A stretch of 53,951 nucleotides of DNA from a virus: positions 1 to 53,951 of the IMG/VR virus record IMGVR_UViG_3300021339_000008; one strand, 5' to 3'. The translations under genes and the position numbers were made by a program. Below, in pieces: positions 1 to 7,491 of the stretch (the first letter of the stretch is position 1; each line of letters opens with the position of its first letter). Under the pieces are notes generated by a model. That model saw only the letters and a list, made by a program, of their open reading frames with translations. It made no database searches and was not told the DNA's origin.

Positions 1-1
1 C

Positions 2-292
2 CCGCACGCCCTGCCGCTGACGCTGATGGGCCGTCCGATCGTGTTCACCGAGAAGGCGGACACGCTCGGCACCGGCGGCGACCTGAACTTCGTCGACCTC
101 GGCTACTACCTGATCGGCGACCGGCAGCAGATCGAGATCGCCACCAGCGAGCACATCAAGTTCAACCACGACACCACGGCCTACCGGGCCATCGAGCGCA
201 TCGACGGCCGCCCCGGCATGAAGACCGCCATCACCCCGCACAAGGGCGCCGACGCGCTGTCCCCGTTCGTCAGCCTCGCGACGCGGGCCTGA
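2..292 (+). CDS. Major capsid protein, C-terminal part (continues from the right end)
   Basis: These codons continue the capsid gene that starts at 52765. After the exact 126-base overlap with the right end, the frame runs on to TGA at 290-292, giving a joined protein of about 447 aa. The part seen here is the C-terminal end of an HK97-fold capsid protein. The first nine bases differ from the right-end copy (PHAL against ADGL at the protein level), which suggests a read or strain variant at the contig edge. The gene is followed by a stem-loop at 300-333. Confidence 0.85.
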   Translation, partial: PHALPLTLMGRPIVFTEKADTLGTGGDLNFVDLGYYLIGDRQQIEIATSEHIKFNHDTTAYRAIERIDGRPGMKTAITPHKGADALSPFVSLATRA

Positions 293-299
293 TCAACCA

Positions 300-333
300 G
301 CGCGGGGTCGGCACTCAACCCCCGGCCCCGCGC
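300..333 (+). terminator. Stem-loop after the capsid gene
   Basis: Arms GCGCGGGGTCGG (300-311) and CCGGCCCCGCGC (322-333) pair over 12 positions with one G-U wobble and a 10-base loop, starting eight bases after the capsid stop. There is no T tract, which is usual for high-GC actinobacteria. It could be a terminator or an attenuator that keeps capsid expression above the downstream genes (inference). Confidence 0.6.
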
Positions 334-381
334 CATCCCACTCGGCAGTGAAGCCCCGAGCGGAGAAACGGAGTACCGATC

Positions 382-807
382 ATGTCCGGACAGGAAGCCC
401 TCGGGCGCCTCATCAACCTGTGCCACACGGCCGACAACGTGTACGTCAACCTCGGCGACGCCGGCGCGGTCACGTTCATCTGCCAGCTCGACGCCGGCGA
501 CACGTTCACCGTCACCGAGGCGACCGCGCTGGGCGGCACCGGCGCGCAGGTGCTGACCACGGTCACCCAGTTCTACAAGGCGTCGAAGGCCGGCACCGGC
601 ACCTGGACCAAGGTCACCCAGGCCGCGGCGTCCACGGTGGTCACGTCCGACGCCGTCGTCGCGGTCTTCACGCTCCGCGGTGAGGAGCTGTCCGACGGCT
701 ACAGCTTCGTCAAGGTGGCGTCGACCTCGACGGGCACCGTCATGGCGGTGCTGCACGACCTGAAGACGCAGCGGACCCCCGCGAACCTGCCGGCGGTGTC
801 GGCATGA
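382..807 (+). CDS. Small virion-region protein, unknown function
   Basis: A 141-aa protein that is Gly/Thr/Val rich, with alternating hydrophobic and polar residues like a beta-sheet protein. No enzyme motif or membrane segment is seen. The ATG is preceded by GGAG, and the stop overlaps the next start (ATGA at 804). Its place just after the capsid gene, in a pair with another beta-rich protein, suits a capsid decoration or head-fibre protein, but that rests on position only. Confidence 0.7.
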   Translation: MSGQEALGRLINLCHTADNVYVNLGDAGAVTFICQLDAGDTFTVTEATALGGTGAQVLTTVTQFYKASKAGTGTWTKVTQAAASTVVTSDAVVAVFTLRGEELSDGYSFVKVASTSTGTVMAVLHDLKTQRTPANLPAVSA

Positions 808-1283
808 GCGTCATCATCCAGGGCGACCAGGTCCGCACGATCCTGCTCGGCGTCCGCGTGCACCGGCCCACCGAGGCGCTGCCGGCCGACGCCGCCACCG
901 ACGCGCTGTTCACCATCGCCGGCGGCCGGGTCATCCTCACGTCGCTCGTGGGCCGGGTCACCACGGCGCTGCAGGCGCAGGCCAACGCGGTCAAGCTCAG
1001 CTACGACCCCACCGCCGCGGGCACCACGTTCGACCTGTGCACCGCGGTGGAGACCAACGGCGACGCGGTCGGCCAGACGTACTACATCGCCGGCGACGTC
1101 GGCACCCCCGGTGGCCTGCTCGTCGGCGGCGCCGTGGGCCAGGCCAACCCGGTGTTCCCCAAGCCGCTGCTGCTCGACGCGGGCTCGATCCTCGTCGACT
1201 GCGCGGACGGCGGCACCGGCTCCGTCGAGTGGACCGTGACGTACATCCCGTACGACAACGGCGCGTCGGTCGCGGCGGCCTGA
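804..1283 (+). CDS. Putative head decoration/structural protein
   Basis: A 159-aa beta-rich protein without membrane segment or catalytic motif. It starts at the ATGA overlap with the previous gene, so the two are probably translationally coupled. The middle holds a Gly-rich stretch (GTPGGLLVGGAVGQANP) and two cysteines. Position after the capsid gene suggests a particle component; I do not recognise the family with certainty. Confidence 0.7.
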   Translation: MSVIIQGDQVRTILLGVRVHRPTEALPADAATDALFTIAGGRVILTSLVGRVTTALQAQANAVKLSYDPTAAGTTFDLCTAVETNGDAVGQTYYIAGDVGTPGGLLVGGAVGQANPVFPKPLLLDAGSILVDCADGGTGSVEWTVTYIPYDNGASVAAA

Positions 1284-1287
1284 CGCC

Positions 1288-1983
1288 GTGCTGTGGATCT
1301 GCAAGAGCGACGGGGTCGCCTACTCGGTCGGTGCGTCGCACTGCCCGCAGTGCGGCTGCACCGATTACGTCGAACAGGGATCGGAGGAACACGAAGCGAT
1401 GGCGAAGATCGCAAAGCAGGGTGGGCCGAGCGACGCGACCGCGTACCCGCCGGCCGACCTCGAAGAGGACACCAGCGGGGCGTACGAGGCGGCGCGTCAG
1501 CGGCACGCCGCCGGGCACGCGTCAGCTGCGGACCACGAGTTCCTGCTGACCCACAGGCCGCCGGTCGAGGACGACGCCGCCGGCCGCCGGGCGGCGTACG
1601 AGGCGGCACAGGAGCGGGACGCGCGCGGTGAGGCGACGCCCGCCGATGGCGAGCTGCTTCGCTCGTACGGCGCCGACGACGTGCCGTTCGGCGAGCGGGT
1701 CGACGAGGGCGACGGCGTCGAGAAGGTCGGCACCGAGCACGTGCTCGTCGGCGAGCACGGGCCGGAGCTCACCGACCTCGCTCCCGGCGCGATGGTCACG
1801 CCTAAGGCCGACGAGCCGGACTACGACAGCAAGGACGTGGACTGGCCGCGCGCGGAGTGCGCGGCCCGCGACCTGGCGACCGGCGGCACCCCGAAGCAGC
1901 TCGCCGCTCGGCTGCGGAAGGACGACGAGAAGAACGCGCGCCCGGCCGACGCCGAGGGCGTGGACGGGACCGAGCGGTCGTGA
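1288..1983 (+). CDS. Zinc-ribbon protein with tape-measure-like C-terminal motif
   Basis: A 231-aa acidic protein starting at GTG 1288, four bases after the previous stop. The N-terminus has CPQCGC near residue 20, half of a zinc ribbon. The middle is rich in Ala/Glu/Arg with repeated EAARQRHA/EAAQERDA-like segments separated by about 40 residues. Near residues 150-168 it carries VGEHGPELTDLAPG, almost the same as the VGEHGPEIVDLAPG motif near the C-terminus of the tape measure protein in this window. The role is unknown; the stop overlaps the GTG of the next gene. Confidence 0.7.
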   Translation: MLWICKSDGVAYSVGASHCPQCGCTDYVEQGSEEHEAMAKIAKQGGPSDATAYPPADLEEDTSGAYEAARQRHAAGHASAADHEFLLTHRPPVEDDAAGRRAAYEAAQERDARGEATPADGELLRSYGADDVPFGERVDEGDGVEKVGTEHVLVGEHGPELTDLAPGAMVTPKADEPDYDSKDVDWPRAECAARDLATGGTPKQLAARLRKDDEKNARPADAEGVDGTERS

Positions 1984-2234
1984 AGCCGACAACCGGCCGC
2001 ATCCTGCGGTACCGCGGCAAGCAGGGTTTCCAGGCCATGCGCGCGGCGATTGTCACTGCCGACGTCGACACCCTCGACCCGCGCGGTGTCGAGTCCGGCA
2101 CGGTGCCGGCGCTCGACGACGACGAGCACGTGCACCTGTGGGTGTTCACGCCTGGCGAGTCGGGCGGGTTCGCGGAGTTCAACGTGGGTCCGGGCGATGG
2201 TCCCGGCGAGTGGTCCTGGCCGCCGAGGTCCTGA
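1980..2234 (+). CDS. Small acidic protein, unknown function
   Basis: An 84-aa protein. The start is taken at GTG 1980, which overlaps the previous stop (GTGA). It begins with a basic segment and becomes acidic, with EHVHLWVFTPGESGGFAEFNV near the end. There is no membrane segment. It belongs to the chain of small genes between capsid and connector; no function can be assigned. Confidence 0.6.
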   Translation: MKPTTGRILRYRGKQGFQAMRAAIVTADVDTLDPRGVESGTVPALDDDEHVHLWVFTPGESGGFAEFNVGPGDGPGEWSWPPRS

Positions 2235-2237
2235 CCG

Positions 2238-2399
2238 ATGTCGTGGGAGCAGCTGCGGGACATCTTGCGGGAGGCCGCCGACCTGGCGACAGAAGCGGCG
2301 GCCTCCCCGCCCGTGGCCTGCCCCCACTGCGGTGAACCGCTGGAGACCGGACCGAACGGTGTCCTGCACTGCAAGTTCGACGGTTGGACAAACAACTAA
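2238..2399 (+). CDS. Small zinc-ribbon protein (53 aa)
   Basis: ATG 2238 opens a 53-codon frame ending in TAA at 2397-2399, three bases after the previous stop. The N-terminal half is a predicted amphipathic helix (WEQLRDILREAADLATEAA). The second half has CPHCG and a later Cys in LHCKFDGW, a compact zinc-ribbon-like layout. It is short but codon use matches its neighbours and it fills the gap exactly. The function is unknown. Confidence 0.6.
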   Translation: MSWEQLRDILREAADLATEAAASPPVACPHCGEPLETGPNGVLHCKFDGWTNN

Positions 2400-2463
2400 A
2401 TAGCAATTCCAGTCCACGACCTGTCGCTATTCAGCGGCTGGGCCCGAAAGCAAGGCAAAGGTA

Positions 2464-3501
2464 ATGGGCGTCAAATACACCTCGCGGGAGGCGGTGAAGG
2501 CCGCCACCGACCAGGCCGAGACCGCGCGTTCGAACGCGAGGGTCGACGCCGCCATCGAGTCCGCGTCACGGACGATCGAGCGCAAGATGCACCGCCGGTT
2601 CTATCCGTGGACCGGCACCCGCACCCTCGACTGGCCGCCGGACCAGCGGTCCCGGTCGCACGTGCTGTGGCTCGGCGAGGACGAACTGCTGTCCGTGAGC
2701 GCGCTGACCGCCGGTGGTGTCACGATCCCGCCCGGCGACTTCTTCCCGCGGCCGGACAACGCCACCCCGTACGACCGGCTGGAGATCAACCTCGCGGGCG
2801 GGTCCGCGTTCGGGGCGGGTGACACCTCGCAGCGGGCGGTGTCCATCGCGGGCGTCTTCGGCTACTGCGACGACACTGTGGCCGCCGGCGCCCTGGCCGA
2901 GGGACTGGACGTGTCGGAGACCGCGGTCGACGTGACCGACAGCGCGGCCGTCGGCGTCGGTGACCTGCTGCTGGTGGGCACCGAGCGGATGATCGTCACC
3001 GGCAAGACCATGCTGTCGACCGGGCAGACGCTGCAGGCGCCGCTCACCGCCGACGTCCGCGCCCAGACGGTGGCCGTCACCACCGGCTCGGCCTACGCCG
3101 CCGGGGAGACGCTCCTCGTCGACGCCGAGCGGATGCTCGTGGTGGACATCGCGGGCAATAACCTGATCGTGCAGCGCGCGCACGACGGCAGCACGCTGGC
3201 CGTGCACACCGGGTCCACGATCTACGCCCCTCGCACCCTGACCGTCGAACGCCACGCCGTCGGCACCACCGCGGTCGAACACAACACCGCGGCCGCGGTG
3301 CGCCGGCACACCCCGCCGGGCCCGATCGCGACGCTCGCCCTGGCGATCGCCGTCAGCGACCTGCAGCAGCAGGCCGCCGGGTACGCCCGCACCAGCGGCT
3401 CCGGCGACAACCAGCGCGAGACCGCCGGCAAGGGCGTGGCCGACGCCTGGCGCAACGCTGACCCCTACCGCCGCAAGGCACGCGGGCCGTGGGCCGTATG
3501 A
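2464..3501 (+). CDS. Head-tail connector (gp6-like adaptor), enlarged
   Basis: A 345-aa protein. The N-terminus (TSREAVKAATD, then SASRTIERKMHRRFYPW) and C-terminus (IATLALAIAVSDLQQQAAGYARTS) resemble the helical head-tail adaptors of actinobacterial siphophages. Between them lies an insert of roughly 120 residues with two similar beta segments (VGDLLLVGTERMIV and AGETLLVDAERMLVV). That insert makes it longer than the usual 100-200 aa adaptors. AAAGG precedes the ATG. It is followed by an ATGA overlap with the next neck gene. The role as ring between portal and tail is inferred from order. Confidence 0.7.
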   Translation: MGVKYTSREAVKAATDQAETARSNARVDAAIESASRTIERKMHRRFYPWTGTRTLDWPPDQRSRSHVLWLGEDELLSVSALTAGGVTIPPGDFFPRPDNATPYDRLEINLAGGSAFGAGDTSQRAVSIAGVFGYCDDTVAAGALAEGLDVSETAVDVTDSAAVGVGDLLLVGTERMIVTGKTMLSTGQTLQAPLTADVRAQTVAVTTGSAYAAGETLLVDAERMLVVDIAGNNLIVQRAHDGSTLAVHTGSTIYAPRTLTVERHAVGTTAVEHNTAAAVRRHTPPGPIATLALAIAVSDLQQQAAGYARTSGSGDNQRETAGKGVADAWRNADPYRRKARGPWAV

Positions 3502-3887
3502 GCGTCATCGAGATCGACATCAACGGGCCCCTGTTCGACGGCCGCGCCCTGGTCGCCGTCGAGGACTTCCTCGACGAGGCCAAGGACGAGGTCGCCGCGC
3601 AGGGCCTGGCCGAGGTGCACCTCATCCTCGACCGCTCCATCCGTCAGCCGACCCCGTACTACGAGACCCAGGTCCACGTCAGCAACGTGGGCACCGACCG
3701 GGTCATCAGCGACCGGGATGTGATCTACGGGCCGTGGCTGGAAGGTGTCGGGTCACGGAACGCGACCACTCGGTTCAAGGGGTACTTCGCGTTCCGGATC
3801 GCCCACCAGCAGCTGGAGCAGCAGGCCGGTCCGCTCGCCGAGCGGGTGCTGCCGCCTTACCTGCGGCGCATGGGCGGTGACGGCTGA
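3498..3887 (+). CDS. HK97 gp10-like neck/tail-joining protein
   Basis: A 129-aa protein, start at ATG 3498 (ATGA overlap); an upstream in-frame GTG at 3489 is an alternative. The segment YGPWLEGVGSRNATTRF followed by GYFAFR is characteristic of actinophage head-tail stopper/gp10-like proteins, as is a short helical N-terminus with an acidic DEAKDEVAAQ stretch. It lies between the connector and the tail terminator fusion, as expected for a neck protein. Confidence 0.7.
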   Translation: MSVIEIDINGPLFDGRALVAVEDFLDEAKDEVAAQGLAEVHLILDRSIRQPTPYYETQVHVSNVGTDRVISDRDVIYGPWLEGVGSRNATTRFKGYFAFRIAHQQLEQQAGPLAERVLPPYLRRMGGDG

Positions 3888-5116
3888 TGGCCCACGGATG
3901 GAGCGGCGCCGACCCGGCCGAGGTGACCGACGGGTCGGACTACGAACTCGGCACGGAGCAGCTCGCCAACCAGGACCTGACGATCACCCACGTCCGGGTG
4001 TGGACCGGCGCCGGTGAGGTCGCCATCGGCAACCGCCGCGGCCGGATCTGGTCCACAGCCGGTGCACAGCTGGGGATAGCCACCCTCCCGGACGACCTCA
4101 CGACAGGCTGGTCCGAGCACGAGCTCGACGCGCCCGTGCCGCGTACAGCCGGTCAGAGCTGGGTGGTGTCGTACTCGACCGGCGGCAACTACGGCGCTTT
4201 GCCGAACGCCCTCGACAGCGTGGTGATGTCGGTGGACGTGGCGGTTGCCTCGGCGGCCGGCGCCGATGGTGTCCACGGCAATGGGTCGTTCAACGGCTCA
4301 CCCGGGCAGTTCCCGACGAACCCCAGCTTCAACAACGCGTTCTACGGCGTCGACGTCGTCTACGACCTGGGCATCGAGGGCAACACCGCGCCGACGATCA
4401 CCCAGCTGACCGCCACCGCGTCGGGGGCGGTGGTCACGGCGGTGGTGGTGGCCACCGACGACCAGACCCTCGTGGGAGCGTCGTACCGGTACGAGTGGGG
4501 CGACGGCACTGACAGCACGTCCGCGTCGACGACCGCGCAGCACACGTACGCCGCGTCGGGGACGTACGCGGTGATGGTGTCGGTGACCGACTCCGGCGGC
4601 CTGTCCGACCACGCGGCCGTGCCGGTGCTCGTCGTGGTGCCCGCCGGGGACCTGATGGCGTTCAGCACGCGGGACATCATCGACACCGTCCGGTCGCACG
4701 CCATGGCGTCGGGCCACTTCGAGCGCACTGCCGGGCATGAGCCGAAGTCGAAGCCCGGCGCGGGCCTGACGTGCGCGGTGTGGGTGCAGCGTGGACCGGC
4801 GCCGGCGGTCCGGTCGTCGGGGCTGGCCGCCACCAGCGCGCGGCTGGTTCTGAGCGTCCGGATCTACAAGAACATGATCAGCGACCCGCAGGACGAGATC
4901 GACCCCGAGATCGTCGCCCTGGTGGACGTCCTGATGGGCGCCTACAACGGCGACTTCACCCTCGGCGGCCTCGTCTCCGAGGTCGACATCCTCGGGATGC
5001 ACGGCATCCCGCTGGACGCGGTGGCCGGCTACCTCCAGCAGGACGGCGCGATCTTCCGCGTCATGACCATCACCCTGCCCGTGATCATCGAGAACGCCTG
5101 GGAGCAGGTCGCATGA
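3887..5116 (+). CDS. DUF4082 - PKD - tail terminator fusion protein
   Basis: A 409-aa protein that looks like three modules. Residues about 20-150 match a DUF4082-type beta sandwich (TGWSEHELDAPVPRTAGQSW, then Tyr/Gly-rich sheets). Residues about 165-255 form a PKD-like domain, with YEWGDG and HTYAASGTY. Residues 257-409 start with MAFSTRDIIDTVRSHAMASG and resemble a stand-alone tail terminator, which is what this genomic slot normally encodes. An internal ATG at 4655, with GGGGA upstream (4646-4650), could produce the terminator domain alone. DUF4082 and PKD folds are usually carbohydrate-binding or adhesive modules, so this ring protein may display a decoration at the neck (inference). Confidence 0.65.
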   Translation: MAHGWSGADPAEVTDGSDYELGTEQLANQDLTITHVRVWTGAGEVAIGNRRGRIWSTAGAQLGIATLPDDLTTGWSEHELDAPVPRTAGQSWVVSYSTGGNYGALPNALDSVVMSVDVAVASAAGADGVHGNGSFNGSPGQFPTNPSFNNAFYGVDVVYDLGIEGNTAPTITQLTATASGAVVTAVVVATDDQTLVGASYRYEWGDGTDSTSASTTAQHTYAASGTYAVMVSVTDSGGLSDHAAVPVLVVVPAGDLMAFSTRDIIDTVRSHAMASGHFERTAGHEPKSKPGAGLTCAVWVQRGPAPAVRSSGLAATSARLVLSVRIYKNMISDPQDEIDPEIVALVDVLMGAYNGDFTLGGLVSEVDILGMHGIPLDAVAGYLQQDGAIFRVMTITLPVIIENAWEQVA

Positions 5117-5430
5117 ACAGCACCAACGATGACGCCCCCGTGGTCACCGTGACGCCGACGATCTGCGACGGCACCGTGGTCCGCTGGCACCGCGACGTCA
5201 ACGCCGCAGCGAACCACCGCACGGTCGTGTCGGCCAGCCGCAACGGGGTGTCGATCCACACCGAGTACCTGCACGAGGTCCCGGCCGACTGGCTCACCGC
5301 AGCGAACGCGGCGTACGAGCAGCTGCGGCGGAACCGCAACGCCGACGTCGGGCACCTGGCGACGCACCGCAACAGCATCGTCCGCAACGGACCGCTGGTG
5401 CCCGTCGAGCGGGAGGCCGACCATGGCTAA
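5113..5430 (+). CDS. Small tail-region protein, unknown function
   Basis: A 105-aa soluble protein starting at an ATGA overlap with the terminator fusion; its TAA lies eight bases inside the next gene. The middle contains HTEYLHEVPADWLTAANAAY, a helical segment. No cysteines or membrane segment are present. It lies between tail terminator and tail tube genes; no family recognised. Confidence 0.65.
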   Translation: MNSTNDDAPVVTVTPTICDGTVVRWHRDVNAAANHRTVVSASRNGVSIHTEYLHEVPADWLTAANAAYEQLRRNRNADVGHLATHRNSIVRNGPLVPVEREADHG

Positions 5431-6181
5431 GCAGTCCGGCCTCGGTGACCGCCTTTTCTACGCCGGGTACGACGTGTCCGGCGACATCGGCTCGCTGTCG
5501 CGGATCGGCGGCGGCCCGGCCGCGATGGACGTCACCGACATCACCCAGTCCGGGTTCGGCCGCATCGGCGGCAAGTTCGACGCCGCGATCGAGTTCAGCG
5601 CCTACTTCAACCCGGACAACGACCGCGCGCACGACCGGTTCTCCCTACTCCCCACCGGGCACCAGGCCCTGACGTACTGCCGCGGCACCACGCTGGGCGG
5701 CTCCGGTGCTGGGCTGCGCGCCAAGCAACTCGGCTACGACCCCACCCGCGCGCAAGACGGCGGGTTCACCTTCAACGTCGCCGCCGCGGCATCCGACGGC
5801 ACCGGCCTGGAATGGGGCCGGCAGCTCACCGCCGGGACCCGCACCGACACCGGTGCCACCACGGGCAGCAGCGTCGACCTCGGGTCAGCCTCACCGGGCG
5901 CGTTCGGCCTGGTCGCCTACCTGCAGGTGTTCGCGTTCACCGGCACCGACGCCACCATCAAGATCCAGGCGTCGTCCGACAACGCGGTCGGCGACCCGTT
6001 CGCCGACGTGGTCGGCGGCGGCTTCACCCAGATCACGGCCGGCCGGACGGCGCAGCGGATCGCCACCGCGGCGATCGCCATCGAGCGCTACCTGCGGGTC
6101 ATCACCATCACCACCGGCGGGTTCTCGTCGCTGGCGTTCTCGGTGGTGGCCATCCGGTACGACACCGAGATGGAGTTCTGA
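5423..6181 (+). CDS. Tail tube-type protein (major tail protein candidate 1)
   Basis: A 252-aa protein beginning MAKQSGLGDRLFYAGYDVSG, a start typical of actinophage tail tube proteins. The N-terminal half holds GGPAAMDVTDITQSG and AYFNPDNDRAHDRFS, known from that family. The C-terminal half (about residues 150-250) is a beta-sandwich-like region with VAYLQVFAFTGTDATIKIQ. It overlaps the previous gene by eight bases and the next by one. A second tube-like protein follows at 6644, so which one builds the tube is open. Confidence 0.7.
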   Translation: MAKQSGLGDRLFYAGYDVSGDIGSLSRIGGGPAAMDVTDITQSGFGRIGGKFDAAIEFSAYFNPDNDRAHDRFSLLPTGHQALTYCRGTTLGGSGAGLRAKQLGYDPTRAQDGGFTFNVAAAASDGTGLEWGRQLTAGTRTDTGATTGSSVDLGSASPGAFGLVAYLQVFAFTGTDATIKIQASSDNAVGDPFADVVGGGFTQITAGRTAQRIATAAIAIERYLRVITITTGGFSSLAFSVVAIRYDTEMEF

Positions 6182-6630
6182 TGCGGCCCCTGACGCGGGC
6201 CGACCGGCTGTTGCTGCCCGCGGCGGCGTACCGGACGTACGGCATCGCGGCGCCGGCCGACACCCACCACCGCCCGGCGACGTGCGCCGAGGTGGACTGC
6301 GCGGCGCACCTGCACGGGTGGGTGACGACGGTGGACGAGGCCACGGACCTGGGGCAGCGGCAGGCGCATCACATTCGGTCGGCCGCCGGGCGGGGCTACC
6401 GCGAGGAACGCACGGCGGCGGGTCTGACCGCGTTCACGTTCCCGCCCGGTCAGCGGTGCTTCCGCCAGCACCGGACCCGGGTCGATCGGCCGGAGCTGTT
6501 CTACGTCCGCGGCGGCGACTGGCGCGGCAACCCGACCGGCGAGACGTACCAGCACACCCGACCGGCTGACTGGGTCGACGACTTCGCCACTCATCAGGAC
6601 CGGCTCGCGACACAGCAGCAACGCGGATAG
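6181..6630 (+). CDS. Conserved tail-region protein, unknown function
   Basis: A 149-aa basic protein whose ATG shares one base with the previous stop (TGATG). It has CAEVDCAAHLHGW and a later PPGQRCFRQH, a Cys/His pattern that could bind metal. It contains many Arg, His and aromatic residues and no membrane segment. A gene of this kind lies beside the tail tube genes in related phages; the function is not known. Confidence 0.65.
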   Translation: MRPLTRADRLLLPAAAYRTYGIAAPADTHHRPATCAEVDCAAHLHGWVTTVDEATDLGQRQAHHIRSAAGRGYREERTAAGLTAFTFPPGQRCFRQHRTRVDRPELFYVRGGDWRGNPTGETYQHTRPADWVDDFATHQDRLATQQQRG

Positions 6631-6643
6631 GAGAGGCAACGCA

Positions 6644-7051
6644 ATGGCCAAGGAGAACGGACTGGGCTGGACCACATTCTCGGTGGACACCAGCGCCGGT
6701 GCAGCGAAGGCAATCAAGAACGACATCACGAACTTCCAGTTCGCCACCCCACGGGCGGTACAGGACGTCACCGGCGTGGACAAGTCGGCAATGGAGCGAC
6801 TGCTCCTGCTGGCCGACTTCTCCGTCACCCCGAACGGGGTGTTCAACGACGAGACCGACTTCTCCCACGACGTGTTCAAGACCGTCCCGTCGACCTCGGT
6901 GGCGCGGACCGTGACCCTCACCGTGTCCGGGCAGACCCTCGCGAACGAGTGCCTGTTCACGGACTACGCGCTCACCCGAGCCCAGGACGGCTCCTTCACC
7001 TGGACAGCACCGGGTGTGCTGGCCAACGGCACGGTGCCCACGTGGGCGTGA
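6644..7051 (+). CDS. Tail tube-like protein (major tail protein candidate 2)
   Basis: A 135-aa protein with TAGGAG upstream of the ATG (6644). It shares the MAKxxGLG start with the protein at 5423 and contains GVDKSAMERLLLLADFS and TALTVSG-like beta strands ending in TWTAPGVLANG. The size and strand-rich pattern suit a tail tube subunit. The preceding 13-base gap and strong ribosome binding site suggest high independent translation. Its stop overlaps the GTG of the next gene. Confidence 0.65.
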   Translation: MAKENGLGWTTFSVDTSAGAAKAIKNDITNFQFATPRAVQDVTGVDKSAMERLLLLADFSVTPNGVFNDETDFSHDVFKTVPSTSVARTVTLTVSGQTLANECLFTDYALTRAQDGSFTWTAPGVLANGTVPTWA

Positions 7052-7488
7052 CCGACGACACCCCGGCCGGGGTTCGGCTGCCGCGCACGGTGTTCGTGCT
7101 GCGCTTCGACGACGGCGACCTCGCCGGGCAGGTCGTGCGGGCCCGGTCGACGAGCGCCGGCGGCGAGGTGGACATCGCGATGGCCGGGGAACGACCGCCC
7201 ACCGACACGGTGCTGACCGGCAGTGAGCAGGCGGACCGGGTGTACCGACTGTTCCGGGCGTTCGCCCGGTCGCTGCTGTCGTGGACCCTGCTGGACGACG
7301 AAACCGGCGACCCGGTGCCGGCCACCTTCGAGGGTCTGCTGTCGCTGGACTTCGGCCACGCCACCCACATCACGTACGCCTGGCTCGACGCGGTCGGCGC
7401 CGCAGCACATGCCGACGAGGACCGGGCCGCCACCGAGGCCGAACTGCAGCTGCCTGTCGAGGCCCTCACCGGCGTGGCGCTGGGCTGA
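7048..7488 (+). CDS. Putative tail assembly chaperone
   Basis: A 146-aa protein, start at GTG 7048 (GTGA overlap). It lies immediately upstream of the tape measure gene, where tail assembly chaperones are found. It contains a helical core (YRLFRAFARSLLSWTLLDDE) and an acidic C-terminus. Chaperone genes often express a frameshifted extension, but no slippery heptamer or overlapping extension frame is visible here. Placement is the main evidence. Confidence 0.55.
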   Translation: MTDDTPAGVRLPRTVFVLRFDDGDLAGQVVRARSTSAGGEVDIAMAGERPPTDTVLTGSEQADRVYRLFRAFARSLLSWTLLDDETGDPVPATFEGLLSLDFGHATHITYAWLDAVGAAAHADEDRAATEAELQLPVEALTGVALG

Positions 7489-7491
7489 CCC

